Assembly (NCBI RefSeq): GCF_003390915.1
Contig: NZ_QMEM01000007.1
Coordinates: 1-64,000 of the forward strand
DNA length: 64,000 nt
Direction: 5' to 3'
DNA from: Lewinella sp. IMCC34183
Lineage (GTDB): Bacteria; Bacteroidota; Bacteroidia; Chitinophagales; Saprospiraceae
In this document: piece by piece, positions 15,257-24,156 of the stretch
Layout: every line of letters begins with the position of its first letter
How positions within the stretch are numbered: the stretch's first letter is position 1
Notes under the pieces: generated by a model
Database searches by the model: none
The model's input: the letters and a program-made list of their open reading frames with translations, nothing else
Told to the model about the DNA's origin: nothing
Translations under genes and position numbers: made by a program

Positions 15257-16831
15257 ATGAACGCATCCCTCAGCCCCCTGGCCATCCTCGGCATCGTTGC
15301 CGTCTACTTCGCGGTGCTCGTGCTGGTCTCCTTCCTCACGTCGAGGAACGACAGCAATAACGCCGATTTTTTCCTGGCGGGGCGCAAGTCTCCATGGCTC
15401 CTCGTGGCCATCGGCATGGTGGGATCGAGCCTGTCCGGCGTTACCTTCATCAGCATCCCGGGGGCGGTAGGGGCCGGCGGCGTCAACCAGGCCTTCAGCT
15501 ACATGCAGGTCGTGATGGGCTATCTGCTGGGGTACGCCTTCATCGCACTGGTCCTCCTGCCCCTCTACTACCGGATGGGGCTCACCAGTATCTACGAATA
15601 CCTGCGCAGCCGGATCGGGCCCCACGCGTACAAGATCGGCGCCTTCTACTTTCTGCTGTCGCGTACCATCGGCTCCTCCTTCCGCCTCTTCCTGGTGGCG
15701 GTGGTGCTCCAGCAATTCGTCGCCGCCCCTATCGGTATTCCCTTCGCAGTGACCGTGGCCAGCGCCATCCTCCTCATCTGGCTGTACACCTTCCGGGGGG
15801 GCATCAAGACGATCATCGTCACGGATACGCTGCAGACCGTCTGCATGCTGCTGGCCGCCGGCATCACCGTGTACTACATCGCCGGGGCGCTGGAGACCGA
15901 CTTCAGCGGCATGGTCCGGCTGATCCGGCAGAGCGACTACAGCCAGTGGTTCTTCTTCGAGGGCGGCTGGAGCGACCCCAACAACTTCTTCAAGCAGTTT
16001 CTGAGCGGAGCGCTCATCACCATCGTAATGACCGGCCTGGACCAGGATATGATGCAGAAGAACCTGAGCATGCCCAACTTCCGCGACGCGCAGAAGAATA
16101 TGCTGCTGTTCAGCATCGTGCTCGTATTTGCCAACCTCCTGTTCCTATGCCTCGGGGCACTGCTCTACATCTACGCGGCCAACGTAGGCCTCTCCCTACC
16201 GGCCTCCTCCGACCTGCTCTACCCCACCATTGCCCTGATCAACCTGCCGCCCGTCGTGGGCGTGCTCTTCGTGCTCGGGATCGTGGCGGCGGCCTACTCC
16301 AGTGCCGACAGTGCCCTGACGGCCCTGACGACCTCCTTCTGCGTCGATTTCCTGGGCATGCGGGAAACCGACGTGGTGCCCGATACCCAGGCGGGGACGC
16401 AGGTGCTGGAGGAAAATACCAAGCGCAAGCGGCTGCTGGTTCATTCCGGATTTTCGGTGCTCCTTTTCGCGGTCATCATGGCCTTCGAGCTCATCAACAA
16501 TACGGCGGTGATCAACAGCCTCTTCAAGGCCGCGGGGTATACCTACGGTCCGTTGCTGGGCCTGTTCGCCTTCGGCCTGCTGACCAACTTCCGGGTGCGG
16601 GAGGAGGTACGGGTAGGCAAAGTGCGCATCCCGGCACTCATTCTGGTGTGCCTGCTGTCGCCGATCGTATCGATGGTCGTGGACTATTACTCCGCGGAGC
16701 TGCTGGGCGGATTCCAGTTCGGATTCCTCATTCTGGCCTTCAACGGCTTGCTGACCTTCGTGGGGCTGGTGACCCTGAGCGAGCTGGGCGAGCCGCACGG
16801 CGATGACTTCACCGGCACCGACTACGCCTGA
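15257..16831 (+). CDS. Sodium:solute symporter (SSF family)
   Basis: A 524-residue inner-membrane transporter with about 13 hydrophobic segments. SSF features include the first helix followed by NADFFLAGRKSPWLLVAIGM, the GSSLSGVTFISIPGAV region, YRMGLTSIYEYLRSRIG and TGLDQDMMQKNLSM. Sodium-driven uptake of a small organic solute is the family role; the substrate (sugar, amino acid, vitamin or sialic-acid type) cannot be determined. A weak TAAATTGC motif lies 9 bases before the ATG. Confidence 0.94.
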   Translation: MNASLSPLAILGIVAVYFAVLVLVSFLTSRNDSNNADFFLAGRKSPWLLVAIGMVGSSLSGVTFISIPGAVGAGGVNQAFSYMQVVMGYLLGYAFIALVLLPLYYRMGLTSIYEYLRSRIGPHAYKIGAFYFLLSRTIGSSFRLFLVAVVLQQFVAAPIGIPFAVTVASAILLIWLYTFRGGIKTIIVTDTLQTVCMLLAAGITVYYIAGALETDFSGMVRLIRQSDYSQWFFFEGGWSDPNNFFKQFLSGALITIVMTGLDQDMMQKNLSMPNFRDAQKNMLLFSIVLVFANLLFLCLGALLYIYAANVGLSLPASSDLLYPTIALINLPPVVGVLFVLGIVAAAYSSADSALTALTTSFCVDFLGMRETDVVPDTQAGTQVLEENTKRKRLLVHSGFSVLLFAVIMAFELINNTAVINSLFKAAGYTYGPLLGLFAFGLLTNFRVREEVRVGKVRIPALILVCLLSPIVSMVVDYYSAELLGGFQFGFLILAFNGLLTFVGLVTLSELGEPHGDDFTGTDYA

Positions 16832-16869
16832 CCCATGGACGCCGGGTTGCGGACTGTCCTCGTCCTGCT

Positions 16870-16877
16870 TACCTTGT
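16870..16877 (+). promoter_or_regulatory. Possible -7 promoter element of fabH
   Basis: TACCTTGT, one or two bases off TAnnTTTG, lies 27 bases before the fabH ATG. Confidence 0.35.
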
Positions 16878-16904
16878 GGCCCCTAATCATTCTACCCCCA
16901 ACCC

Positions 16905-17912
16905 ATGAGTCAACTACGCGCCGCCATTACGGGAGTGCAGGGCTACGTGCCCGATTACGTACTTACGAACGACGAGCTGGCCACGATCGTGGACACCAGC
17001 GACGAGTGGATCACGACCCGTACCGGCATCAAGGAGCGCCACATCCTCAAGGGGGAGGGGAAGGGTACCTCCGTAATGGTCGTCGAGGCCCTGCGCGGCC
17101 TGCTCAAAAAGACCAACACCGACCCTGACGACGTGGAACTCGTCATCTGCGCCACGGTCACCGGCGACAGCATTTTTCCCGACACCGCCAACGTGGCGGC
17201 CTACCGGGCGGGCATCAAGAATGCCTTCGGCTTCGACGTGAGCGCCGCCTGCAGCGGATTCCTCTACGCCCTTACCGTGGGGGCCAAATTCGTGGAGGCG
17301 GGCCGCCATAAGAAAGTGATCGTGGTGGGTGCGGATAAGATGTCGAGCATCGTGGACTACACCGACCGGACGACCTGCGTGATCTTCGGCGACGGCTGTG
17401 GCGCCGTCATGCTCGAACCGACTACCGACGGTACGGGCTTCATCGACTACCAGCACCACGGCGACGGCAGCGGGGAAGAATACCTCTACCTGGTGGCGGG
17501 GGGATCGCGCAAGCCCTCCACCGTCGACACCATCATGGCCCGCGAGCACTTTGTCCGGCAAAACGGGCGCCCCGTCTTCAAGGCGGCGGTAAAGGGTATG
17601 TCGGAGGTAGTGACCGAGGTGATGCAGCGGAACGGGCTGACGACGGAGACCGTAGACTGGCTGGTACCGCACCAGGCCAACATCCGCATCATTCAGACGG
17701 TCAGCAAGATGGTCGATTTTCCGCTGGACAAGGTAATGGTCAACATCGAGCGCTACGGCAATACCACCGCCGGCACCCTGCCCCTGTGCCTGTGGGACTA
17801 CGAATCGCAGCTCCGGCGCGGGGACAACCTGATCCTTACCGCCTTCGGAGGGGGCTTTACCTGGGGAGCCCTGTACCTGAAATGGGCCTACGACGGCACC
17901 CCGACCGGGTAA
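16905..17912 (+). CDS. fabH: 3-oxoacyl-ACP synthase III (KAS III)
   Basis: A 335-residue condensing enzyme that starts fatty acid synthesis by joining acyl-CoA to malonyl-ACP. The catalytic triad is visible: Cys in DVSAACSGFLYAL (about residue 113), His in VPHQANIRI and Asn in RYGNTTAGTLP. The N-terminal SDEWITTRTGIKERHI and C-terminal LTAFGGGFTWGALYLKW are family signatures. It stands alone, away from plsX/rpmF, which often neighbour fabH; Bacteroidota often have several fabH paralogues, so a dedicated role is possible. Confidence 0.95.
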   Translation: MSQLRAAITGVQGYVPDYVLTNDELATIVDTSDEWITTRTGIKERHILKGEGKGTSVMVVEALRGLLKKTNTDPDDVELVICATVTGDSIFPDTANVAAYRAGIKNAFGFDVSAACSGFLYALTVGAKFVEAGRHKKVIVVGADKMSSIVDYTDRTTCVIFGDGCGAVMLEPTTDGTGFIDYQHHGDGSGEEYLYLVAGGSRKPSTVDTIMAREHFVRQNGRPVFKAAVKGMSEVVTEVMQRNGLTTETVDWLVPHQANIRIIQTVSKMVDFPLDKVMVNIERYGNTTAGTLPLCLWDYESQLRRGDNLILTAFGGGFTWGALYLKWAYDGTPTG

Positions 17913-18034
17913 GCCCCGCACCCGCGCCCTGCCGCCCGAACATGCCCCCTCCATTTCAAATTAGGTAAACGGGGGCCGCACAATGCGCTAACCCCCAACG
18001 TTTTTGATATACCGCAAGTATCACGGGGTAGCAT

Positions 18035-18814
18035 ATGAATAGGGATGAACTAAAGCACAGCGGTCTACTTGACCAGTATGTGCTCGGGCTGTTAGGGCCG
18101 GAGCGCAGCGGAGAGGTCGAGCAAATGATCGCTGAGGATCCTTTTCTCCAGCAGGAGGTGGACCGCCTGCGGAAGGAACTTACCGCCTACGCCGACTTTC
18201 ACGATATCGCCCCGCCCCCTTCCGGCCGCGGGCCGCGCACCGCCGAGGAGTTTCAGGACCTCGACCATGAGATGATCACGGCGATGGTGGAGCACAACCA
18301 TTCGCTCAATATCTGGCGCTATGTCCTGCTCGCAGTTTGCCTTCTCCTGATCGGCACCAGCGGTTACCTATTTCGGCTGAAGGAGGAGTACCGTGGCGAC
18401 CTGGTCACCGAGCGCGCGCTGCGCGCCCAGGATCACGCCAGCTACGAAACGGACCTCTACAGCATCGAACAGGGCCTGACCGCTTCCGGCGTCGACAGCC
18501 TGACAACGGTGGAGGGCTCCCTGAGTACCGGCGGGCAGGTACACGTGCACTTTCTTTCCTGGGCCCGCGTGGCGCTGCTCGACCTGACGGATGCCCCGCC
18601 CCCGGCCGAAGGCCACGTGTACGTGATCTATCCCGCCTCCGACACCGAGTTCGCCCCCCATCAACAGGTGGTGCGCACCGATGAAATCCAGAACTTACGT
18701 ACGGTACGACTGTCTGCAGATGACAACCAAATCAGAATATACGACTGGGATTCTACGAAATCTGCCGAACCAAACTACGGGGATAAGCCCCTATCGGTAA
18801 TTTTGTTACCGTAA
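18035..18814 (+). CDS. RskA-type anti-sigma factor
   Basis: A 259-residue membrane protein: an N-terminal cytoplasmic zinc-less anti-sigma domain (about 1-90, with LLDQYVLGLLGPERSGEVEQ), one transmembrane helix (about 92-112, YVLLAVCLLLIGTSGYLF), a short coiled stretch and a C-terminal extracytoplasmic RskA/anti-sigma-K domain (about 165-259). It would hold an ECF sigma factor at the membrane. No sigma gene is adjacent; the ECF gene at 8976 in this window is a candidate partner by proximity only. The ATG is preceded by an AT-rich stretch. Confidence 0.82.
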   Translation: MNRDELKHSGLLDQYVLGLLGPERSGEVEQMIAEDPFLQQEVDRLRKELTAYADFHDIAPPPSGRGPRTAEEFQDLDHEMITAMVEHNHSLNIWRYVLLAVCLLLIGTSGYLFRLKEEYRGDLVTERALRAQDHASYETDLYSIEQGLTASGVDSLTTVEGSLSTGGQVHVHFLSWARVALLDLTDAPPPAEGHVYVIYPASDTEFAPHQQVVRTDEIQNLRTVRLSADDNQIRIYDWDSTKSAEPNYGDKPLSVILLP

Positions 18815-18840
18815 AATAAAATCCCTGCTATCTCGGTTTG

Positions 18841-18870
18841 GAAAAAAGAGCGCAATTATGTTTATTGCGC
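18841..18870 (-). terminator. Minus-facing terminator-like hairpin
   Basis: GCGCAAT (18850-18856) and ATTGCGC (18864-18870) form a stem with a 7-base loop. Read on the minus strand it is followed by TCTTTTTTC, a terminator U-tract. No minus-strand gene lies immediately to its right. Confidence 0.5.
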
Positions 18871-18961
18871 GCAAGCCGTCAGACACGGTCGAGCCCGGCC
18901 GGTTGGGACGCTTGTTAGTCACTAGCCCACCTAACTCTTCATCTTTTTAATTGTAGCTTTA

Positions 18962-19054
18962 ATGACGATACTGTACGTTCTGATGGCCGCCTGTGCCCTT
19001 GGCGGTGGCCTTAGCCTTACCTCTGCAATTTTGGACGGATCCCGTCACCTGTAA
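18962..19054 (+). CDS. Possible 30-residue hydrophobic peptide
   Basis: ATG to TAA encodes a short peptide with one hydrophobic stretch (MTILYVLMAACALGGG, then LSLTSAILDG). A promoter-like TAGCTTTA directly abuts the ATG and a strong terminator lies 62 bases downstream. If that motif is a working promoter the ATG would not be transcribed, so the segment could instead be a non-coding RNA of roughly 185 nt. No family recognised. Confidence 0.25.
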   Translation: MTILYVLMAACALGGGLSLTSAILDGSRHL

Positions 19055-19116
19055 CTTATTTCTCACACGGTCAAATCTGGATTAAGAAACGCGCGCTTAC
19101 CGCGCAACCCTTCAAC

Positions 19117-19152
19117 CGGCCGCTTGCTCACGCAGGCGGCCGTTGTTCTTTT
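19117..19152 (+). terminator. Intrinsic terminator
   Basis: An 11-bp stem CGGCCGCTTGC-tcac-GCAGGCGGCCG (one G-U pair) at 19117-19142 followed by TTGTTCTTTT. It lies 302 bases after the anti-sigma stop, 10 bases before the next promoter. Confidence 0.85.
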
Positions 19153-19161
19153 ACAAGGGTT

Positions 19162-19169
19162 TACCTTTA
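19162..19169 (+). promoter_or_regulatory. -7 promoter element of the cyclase-domain gene
   Basis: TACCTTTA, one base off TAnnTTTG, 21 bases before the GTG start and immediately after a terminator. Confidence 0.5.
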
Positions 19170-19190
19170 CGTTGACGCCCAAACCGTTTC

Positions 19191-22100
19191 GTGCAACCCC
19201 TTATTCCACCCTTCATCCAGCAGAAGCTGCTCGCTGACGACCTGCACGGCGAGATCGACGCGTTCACGCTGAATATTGACCTCTCCGGCTTCACGCCGCT
19301 GACGGAGTCGCTGATGGACCAGGGGCTCAGCGGGGCGGAGCAACTTTCCGTTATTCTCAACGAGGTGTTCGAGCCCCTCGTTTCGCTCACCTACGCCGCC
19401 GGCGGCTTCATTCCCTACTTCGCCGGGGACGCCTTTACGGCCGTCTTTCCGCTGCCGCTCGACCGCACCCACGGCATGCACCTGCTGCGCACCGCCGAGC
19501 ACGCGCGACAGATATTCCGGGACCGCGACAACAAGTTCGGCGACAAGTACCGCATCGGCATCAAGGCGGGCGTATCGGCCGGATCGGTGCAGTACGGCAT
19601 CGTGGGGGAAGAGCTCAAGACCTTCTACTTCCGGGGGCCGGCCATCGACGGCGCCGCTACCTGCCAGAGCCTCGCCGGTGAGCAGGAGATCGTGATCAAC
19701 TCCTTCGTAAACTCCCTCATCGAGGGCCGGCTGGTGTATACGGAGGAGATCGACGCCGATGCTTACCGGATCCTCGGAGAGATATCCACCACCGAAGACG
19801 CCGGCGTTTCCCCGCTGGACCTGCCCGCCATAGATCCGGAGACCGCGACCGTTTTCCTGCCCCCGGAAGTGGTCCGCTACGACCAACTCGGGGAGTTCCG
19901 CACGGTGGTTTCCTGCTTTTTGTCCTTCGATGCCGTACGGACACACCAGGAACTGGATGAGTTCGCCACCGTAGTACTCAATCAGGTGAAGGATTTCGGC
20001 GGTTACTTCAAGGAGGTGGACTACGGCGACAAGGGGGCGCTGATGGTCATTTTCTTCGGAGCGCCCGTCTCCTACGAGAACAACGTGGCCCGCGCCGTCG
20101 AATTCGCCCTCACCGTGCAGCACGAGCTCGACATCCTGTCCGCTCAGCAGCGGCAGGCCTTTCGTTTTCGCATGGGCATGACGGTGGGCACCGCCTTTAC
20201 CGGCATCGTGGGGGGCAAGGAGCGCGCGCAGTACGCCTGCGTGGGCAACCGGGTCAACCTGGCCGCCCGCATCATGTCGGAAGCGGAGTGGCAGGCCGTG
20301 CTGGTGGACGACGAGATCGCAACCAACCCGCAGTTTCGGTTTCTGCCGCGGGGCGACCTTCAGTACAAGGGGGTAAAGGATACGGTGCCCACTTACTCGC
20401 TGGAGGGACGCCGGCAGTCGCTGGGCAAGCCCGACTACGGCGGCCGCCCGATCGGCCGCGAGGGGGAAGTCGAGCAACTCGTTGATTTCGCTGCCCCCCT
20501 GCTGGAGGGGAAACCGGCGGGCATCGCCTACGTACTGGGCGAAGCGGGCATCGGTAAAAGCCGACTGACGCACGAGCTACGCCACCGCCTCAACCAGGAA
20601 CGGCCGTTCAACTGGCTGCTGGGCAGCTGCGACCAGATCCTGCGTAAGCCCTTCAATCCCTTCGTGTACCTCCTGCAGCGTGTCTTCCGGCAGAGCATCG
20701 ACCTGGACGCCGAGCAGAACCTGCGCCGCTTTGAATTTCGCCACAACTGGCTGCGCATGAACCTTGCGCGCCGCAAAACGCGGCAGGCCGAGCAGTACGC
20801 CGCCGAACTGGAACGGACGGAGTCCATCCTCGCCGCCCAGCTCGGTATCGTAAAGCCGGATTCGCTCTATACGCGACTCGATGCCCAGGGCCGGTACCAG
20901 AACACCATCGATGCGATCGTGACCCTCGTCATTGCTGAATGCCTCATCCAGCCCACGGTGCTGGAACTGGAGGACATCCACTGGATCGACGAGGAAAGCC
21001 GGACCGTCCTGCGCGAACTGATGCGGCGCATCGGGCAGCTCCCGCTGCTCGTGATCGCCACGGCTCGGCCCGACGACGACGGCACCTACGCGCAGCTACT
21101 CAGCGAAGCGCAGCGGGAGCAGCTCGACCTGCCCACCCTGCGGATCGAGATCGCCGGGCTGGAAGCCGCCGCCGTCCGGGAGTTCGCCGAAACCACCCTG
21201 GGCAGTCCGATCTCGGAGGATACCTTCGAAACCCTACTCAAGGCCTCCAACAGCAATCCGTTCTACCTGGAACAGATCCTCGAGTACTTCCGGGAAAGCG
21301 AGCTGCTGACAGAGCACGAAGACGGCGTGCTTCAGCTCAGCGACGAAAGCATCAAACTCAGTACCAGCATCACCTCGATCCTGACCGCACGGATCGACCG
21401 GCTCTCGGATATGGTGCGCGAAACGGTAAAGGCCGCCGCCGTGATCGGACGGGAATTCGACATCCCCGTCCTCAGCGAAGTCATGCGTGCCGATGCCGAA
21501 TACTCGGGCTCGGGCGACGTAATGTCCGACCTGCGCGAGCAAATACGCGTGGCGGAGCGGGGGCAGATCTGGAGCGCGATGAACGAGCTCCGCTACATCT
21601 TCAAGCACAGCCTGCTGCGGGAAGCGGTGTACGGCATGCAGCTAACGACGCGCCTGCAGCAGTTGCACCGGCAAATTGCCCGGGCGATCGAAAAAATCTA
21701 CGGCGATACCATCGAGGAACGCTACGTCGACCTGGCCTTTCACTACGAGCAGGCCGGCGAGAGCGAGAAGACGATCGAGTACCTGAACAAGGCCGCCAGT
21801 TACGCCCGGGCCAATTATCAGAATCAGCAGGCCCTGGACCTCTACGCCCGCCTCATCAAGAAGATGGCCCTGCACCCCGACCGGGAAGTGACCGTCAATA
21901 TCCTGATCAACCAGGGCAGCGTATTCGAGATCGTGGGTCGCTGGGAAGACGCCCGGCAGGCCTACGAGGAAGCCCGGCAGCTGGCGAAGGCGAGCCGCGA
22001 CATTCTGCTGCTCGGCCGGGCCAATGACCGCCTGGGGCACCTGCATACGCTGAAGGGGGACTACGAAGTGGCCATGGACTACCTCAAAGTGGCCGCCAGC

Positions 22101-23246
22101 CTCTTCGAATCGGTGGACGATATGTTCGGCATTGCCAAGGCCTACAGCAATATGGGCAACCTCTTCTTCCGGACCAACCACTACGACCGGGCCCTCACCT
22201 ATTACAAACGCTCCCTCGAAAGCGGCCTCAGCCAGGCGGGCACCACCACTTCCGCCAGTACCATCAGCCACCTGGGCCTGACCTACATGAACCTCGGCGA
22301 ATACGACGAAGCCATACGGGTGATCAAGGAGCAGATTCCCCGCCACGAGGAAAGCCGCGACAGCATGGGGATCGCCACCCTGCATACCAACCTCGGGATC
22401 GTTTATTTCGAGAGCGGCAACTACAGCCTGTCGCTCGAGCACCACCATACCGGCCTCAAACTGGCCCGGGAGCTCGGTAATCGCCGGCTGCAGGCCATCG
22501 GGCTGGGCAGCCTGGGCAGCATCAACGAACGGCAGGGCAACTACGAGGCGGCGCTGGACCTGCTGGAGCAAGACCTGCAAATGTGCTACGAGTTGGGCGA
22601 CCGGCAGGGCATCGCCGTTACCGAAGGCCTGATCGGCGATATCCACAGCGTGCTGGGTAACTTTTCCAAGGCGATCAATCACCTGGACCGCTGCCTGTCC
22701 ATCAGCAGCGACCTGGGATACCGGAAGGGCGTGGCCAAGGCCGTCAACACCCTCGGCGACATCTATTACCTGCAGGGGGATTACGAGCCGTCGCTCAAGT
22801 ACTACGACCAGGCCATCGAGATCGCACGCTCCACCAACAACCGGCTGGTATTGGGTGCGAGCCTGTACGAGAAAGGACAGGTGTTGCTCGCCGACAACAA
22901 GCTGGAAGCGGTACGGGAGGTGGAACGGGAGGCCCTGGAGCTGGCCGAGGACCTCGGCAACCCGGACGTACTGTTCGGGGCACGACTCCTGCACGCGCGC
23001 TGCCTGGTGGCGTACGACCGCGCGAACTACGAACAGTCGCGGCAAATCCTGCGTGAGCTCATCGACAGCGAGCGGCTCACTACCGAGCAGCTGGCGGAGG
23101 CCAACCTGGTGGTCTACCGCCTCAGCGAAAAAAAGGATACGGAGGCGCGCCAGACTGCCCTGGAACTCTACGATAAGCTCTACGCGGAGACGCCTAAGTT
23201 TATTTACAACAACAACCTCGAGGCCCTCCGCGCCGACGGCAACTAG
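19191..23246 (+). CDS. Soluble adenylyl cyclase-type protein: two class III cyclase domains, NTPase and TPRs
   Basis: A 1351-residue cytosolic protein starting at GTG. Two nucleotide cyclase domains come first (about 25-185 and 235-390). Domain 1 keeps both metal-binding Asp positions (NIDLSGFTPLTE; FAGDAFTAVFP). Domain 2 has IVGGKERAQYACVGNRVNLA. An AAA/STAND-type NTPase follows, with Walker A GEAGIGKS (about 450-457) and a Walker B-like LELEDIHWID (about 588-597). The C-terminal third (about 850-1240) is a run of TPRs. This order is that of mammalian soluble adenylyl cyclase (ADCY10). Predicted product cAMP, possibly bicarbonate-responsive by analogy; activity is inferred. Its stop shares CTAG with the convergent SPFH gene. 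Confidence 0.88.
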   Translation: MQPLIPPFIQQKLLADDLHGEIDAFTLNIDLSGFTPLTESLMDQGLSGAEQLSVILNEVFEPLVSLTYAAGGFIPYFAGDAFTAVFPLPLDRTHGMHLLRTAEHARQIFRDRDNKFGDKYRIGIKAGVSAGSVQYGIVGEELKTFYFRGPAIDGAATCQSLAGEQEIVINSFVNSLIEGRLVYTEEIDADAYRILGEISTTEDAGVSPLDLPAIDPETATVFLPPEVVRYDQLGEFRTVVSCFLSFDAVRTHQELDEFATVVLNQVKDFGGYFKEVDYGDKGALMVIFFGAPVSYENNVARAVEFALTVQHELDILSAQQRQAFRFRMGMTVGTAFTGIVGGKERAQYACVGNRVNLAARIMSEAEWQAVLVDDEIATNPQFRFLPRGDLQYKGVKDTVPTYSLEGRRQSLGKPDYGGRPIGREGEVEQLVDFAAPLLEGKPAGIAYVLGEAGIGKSRLTHELRHRLNQERPFNWLLGSCDQILRKPFNPFVYLLQRVFRQSIDLDAEQNLRRFEFRHNWLRMNLARRKTRQAEQYAAELERTESILAAQLGIVKPDSLYTRLDAQGRYQNTIDAIVTLVIAECLIQPTVLELEDIHWIDEESRTVLRELMRRIGQLPLLVIATARPDDDGTYAQLLSEAQREQLDLPTLRIEIAGLEAAAVREFAETTLGSPISEDTFETLLKASNSNPFYLEQILEYFRESELLTEHEDGVLQLSDESIKLSTSITSILTARIDRLSDMVRETVKAAAVIGREFDIPVLSEVMRADAEYSGSGDVMSDLREQIRVAERGQIWSAMNELRYIFKHSLLREAVYGMQLTTRLQQLHRQIARAIEKIYGDTIEERYVDLAFHYEQAGESEKTIEYLNKAASYARANYQNQQALDLYARLIKKMALHPDREVTVNILINQGSVFEIVGRWEDARQAYEEARQLAKASRDILLLGRANDRLGHLHTLKGDYEVAMDYLKVAASLFESVDDMFGIAKAYSNMGNLFFRTNHYDRALTYYKRSLESGLSQAGTTTSASTISHLGLTYMNLGEYDEAIRVIKEQIPRHEESRDSMGIATLHTNLGIVYFESGNYSLSLEHHHTGLKLARELGNRRLQAIGLGSLGSINERQGNYEAALDLLEQDLQMCYELGDRQGIAVTEGLIGDIHSVLGNFSKAINHLDRCLSISSDLGYRKGVAKAVNTLGDIYYLQGDYEPSLKYYDQAIEIARSTNNRLVLGASLYEKGQVLLADNKLEAVREVEREALELAEDLGNPDVLFGARLLHARCLVAYDRANYEQSRQILRELIDSERLTTEQLAEANLVVYRLSEKKDTEARQTALELYDKLYAETPKFIYNNNLEALRADGN
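23243..23246. other. CTAG shared stop of convergent genes (cyclase-like / SPFH)
   Basis: The plus-strand TAG (23244-23246) and the minus-strand TAG (23245-23243) overlap in the palindrome CTAG, so the two genes meet with a 4-base overlap and no terminator between them. Confidence 0.97.
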
Positions 23247-24064
23247 TTGCCACCGCCAAGGATGAGGGGCAGGCCACCGCTTCCCGCGTCCCCCACTACC
23301 ACGACCTTGCTGTTGGGCGACTTGGCCAACTCAAGCGTAGCCTCGATGCCCTTGTCCCGGAGGATATTCTCGGAGAGGCTGGCGGTAAGGATCCGGTTGG
23401 CGTCCGCCTTGGCCTGCGCCTCGATGAGGCGGCGCTCGGCTTCCTGCTTCTCGCGGGTCAGGATATACTCGTACTTGAGCGAAGCCTGTTCGGCCTCGAG
23501 TTTCTCCTCGATGGCGGTGCGGACCTTGTCGGGCAGCTCGATGTCACGGATCAGGATGGCCCGTAGCTCGACGTAGTTGCGCGCCAGGGTATTGGACAGT
23601 TCCTCCGTGATCAGGGTCTGTACCTCGTCCCGCTTGGTGGAGTACAGCTCCTCGGGGGTGAACTTGCCGATCACCTGCCGAACGCTGGAGCGGATCTCCG
23701 GGCGCACCAGGCGCTCTATGTAATCCTTGGCGAAGTTTTCGTGCAGCAGGGGTACCTGCCCGAAGTCGGGGCGGATCCGGGCGGTGACGTCCAGCCGGAT
23801 GTTGAGGCCGTTGCTGGAGAGCACTTCCATTTGCTCCTCGAGCTGCTGTTCGCGTACCTCGTAGACGAACATGGTGTTCCACGGGGCCACAACGTGGAAT
23901 CCCGGCGCGAAGACCTTATCCTTCTCCAGTCCCTGGAAAGGGCGGAACAGCACGCCCCGCTCGCCGGAATCGATGGTCACGAAGGTGGCGCTGGTAAGCA
24001 TGATCAGCACGAGTAAGCCGAAGAAGCCCAGGATACCCCAGGTCATAAGTTTTTTCTGATCCAT
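23243..24064 (-). CDS. SPFH/prohibitin-family membrane protein
   Basis: A 273-residue protein with one N-terminal transmembrane helix (about 8-28), an SPFH (band 7) domain (about 30-200; TIDSGERGVLFRPFQG and APGFHVVAPW) and a charged helical region (EAEQASLKYEYILTREKQEA) that oligomerises. The SPSKV-type C-terminus (LELAKSPNSKVVVVGD) is typical of bacterial prohibitin-like proteins. Likely forms membrane microdomains or regulates membrane proteases such as FtsH. It converges on the cyclase-like gene and is separated from the upstream lptF/G-like gene by 92 bases containing a small GTGGC/GCCAC hairpin. Confidence 0.92.
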   Translation of the reverse strand: MDQKKLMTWGILGFFGLLVLIMLTSATFVTIDSGERGVLFRPFQGLEKDKVFAPGFHVVAPWNTMFVYEVREQQLEEQMEVLSSNGLNIRLDVTARIRPDFGQVPLLHENFAKDYIERLVRPEIRSSVRQVIGKFTPEELYSTKRDEVQTLITEELSNTLARNYVELRAILIRDIELPDKVRTAIEEKLEAEQASLKYEYILTREKQEAERRLIEAQAKADANRILTASLSENILRDKGIEATLELAKSPNSKVVVVGDAGSGGLPLILGGGN

Positions 24065-24156
24065 TGCGGTTGCATGATTTTAGATGTGGCTTCCTAAGAT
24101 GCCACTAATTGCAACAGTACGCGCGCGGAAATAGATGTACGCCGGCGCGGCATCGA

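Larger units (their letters stand above)
18815..19190. other. 376-bp intergenic region with two terminators and a possible small gene
   Basis: No ordinary protein gene. It contains a minus-facing terminator-like hairpin (18841-18870), a promoter-like TAGCTTTA (18954-18961), a 30-codon ORF (18962-19054), a strong plus-facing terminator (19117-19152) and the promoter of the cyclase-domain gene (19162-19169). Confidence 0.7.
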
